Assembly: GCA_023430545.1 (NCBI GenBank)
Contig: JAEZAF010000129.1
Location: 1 to 13,676, forward strand
Reading direction: 5' to 3'
From: Chloroflexota bacterium
GTDB lineage: Bacteria > Chloroflexota > Anaerolineae > Aggregatilineales > Phototrophicaceae
DNA: 13,676 bases
Of the stretch, positions 13,614 to 13,676 are shown in pieces. Position 1 is the first letter of the stretch. Each line of letters begins with the position of its first letter. Made by a program: the position numbers and the translations under genes. The notes beneath the pieces are model-generated. The model did not search any database. It worked only from the letters and a program-made list of their open reading frames with translations, and was not told the DNA's origin.

Positions 13614-13676
13614 GCAAGCGAAGCGGTTGAAGACATGACATCAACTTCACTTCATCGTTTGACGTGTTTCTGAACG

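Overview
The window looks like chromosomal DNA from a Chloroflexota bacterium, most likely of the Anaerolineae type. The reasons are moderately high GC, a GT-C/Agl23-like membrane protein fused to NHL repeats, a class-A-PBP-like protein with Ig-like C-terminal modules, and secreted proteins ending in V/T/P/E-rich tails. This placement rests on gene style only; there is no rRNA or other marker gene here.

Layout, left to right. (1) The 3' part of a metallo-beta-lactamase-fold hydrolase (+) enters across the left edge. (2) A ~310-bp foldback element (755-1064) fills the gap to the next gene. (3) A secreted SH3b plus M15-like peptidase protein (-) converges on the hydrolase. (4) A DMT/EamA transporter (+) has a palindromic leader. 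(5) It converges on a 985-residue PBP1-like protein (-) whose transpeptidase motifs all appear lost. (6) An AT-rich gap and a strong terminator-like hairpin follow. (7) A four-gene minus-strand block runs from 12341 to 6589: an ECF sigma factor, a membrane anti-sigma-like protein with an eroded zinc motif, a previously overlooked 39-codon ORF, and a 1419-residue GT-C/NHL protein. (8) A divergent control region separates this block from a cytosolic GH16-like glycosidase (+). (9) The right edge is non-coding and carries a repeated 13-bp motif.

How the genes may work together. The sigma/anti-sigma/small ORF/GT-C block has short gaps (44, 29 and 16 nt) and one terminator-like hairpin at its end. 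It therefore reads as a single operon in which an envelope-sensing ECF pair controls a large glycosyltransferase-like protein with an extracytoplasmic beta-propeller. The neighbouring PBP-like and M15/SH3b proteins also belong to the cell envelope, so an envelope or cell-surface glycan theme is plausible. That link is inferred from context, not shown.

The most unusual items are the apparently inactive PBP, the long foldback element, the small ORF in the sigma operon, and the YxxxYxxC version of the anti-sigma zinc motif. No rRNA, tRNA, CRISPR array, transposase or phage gene was seen.
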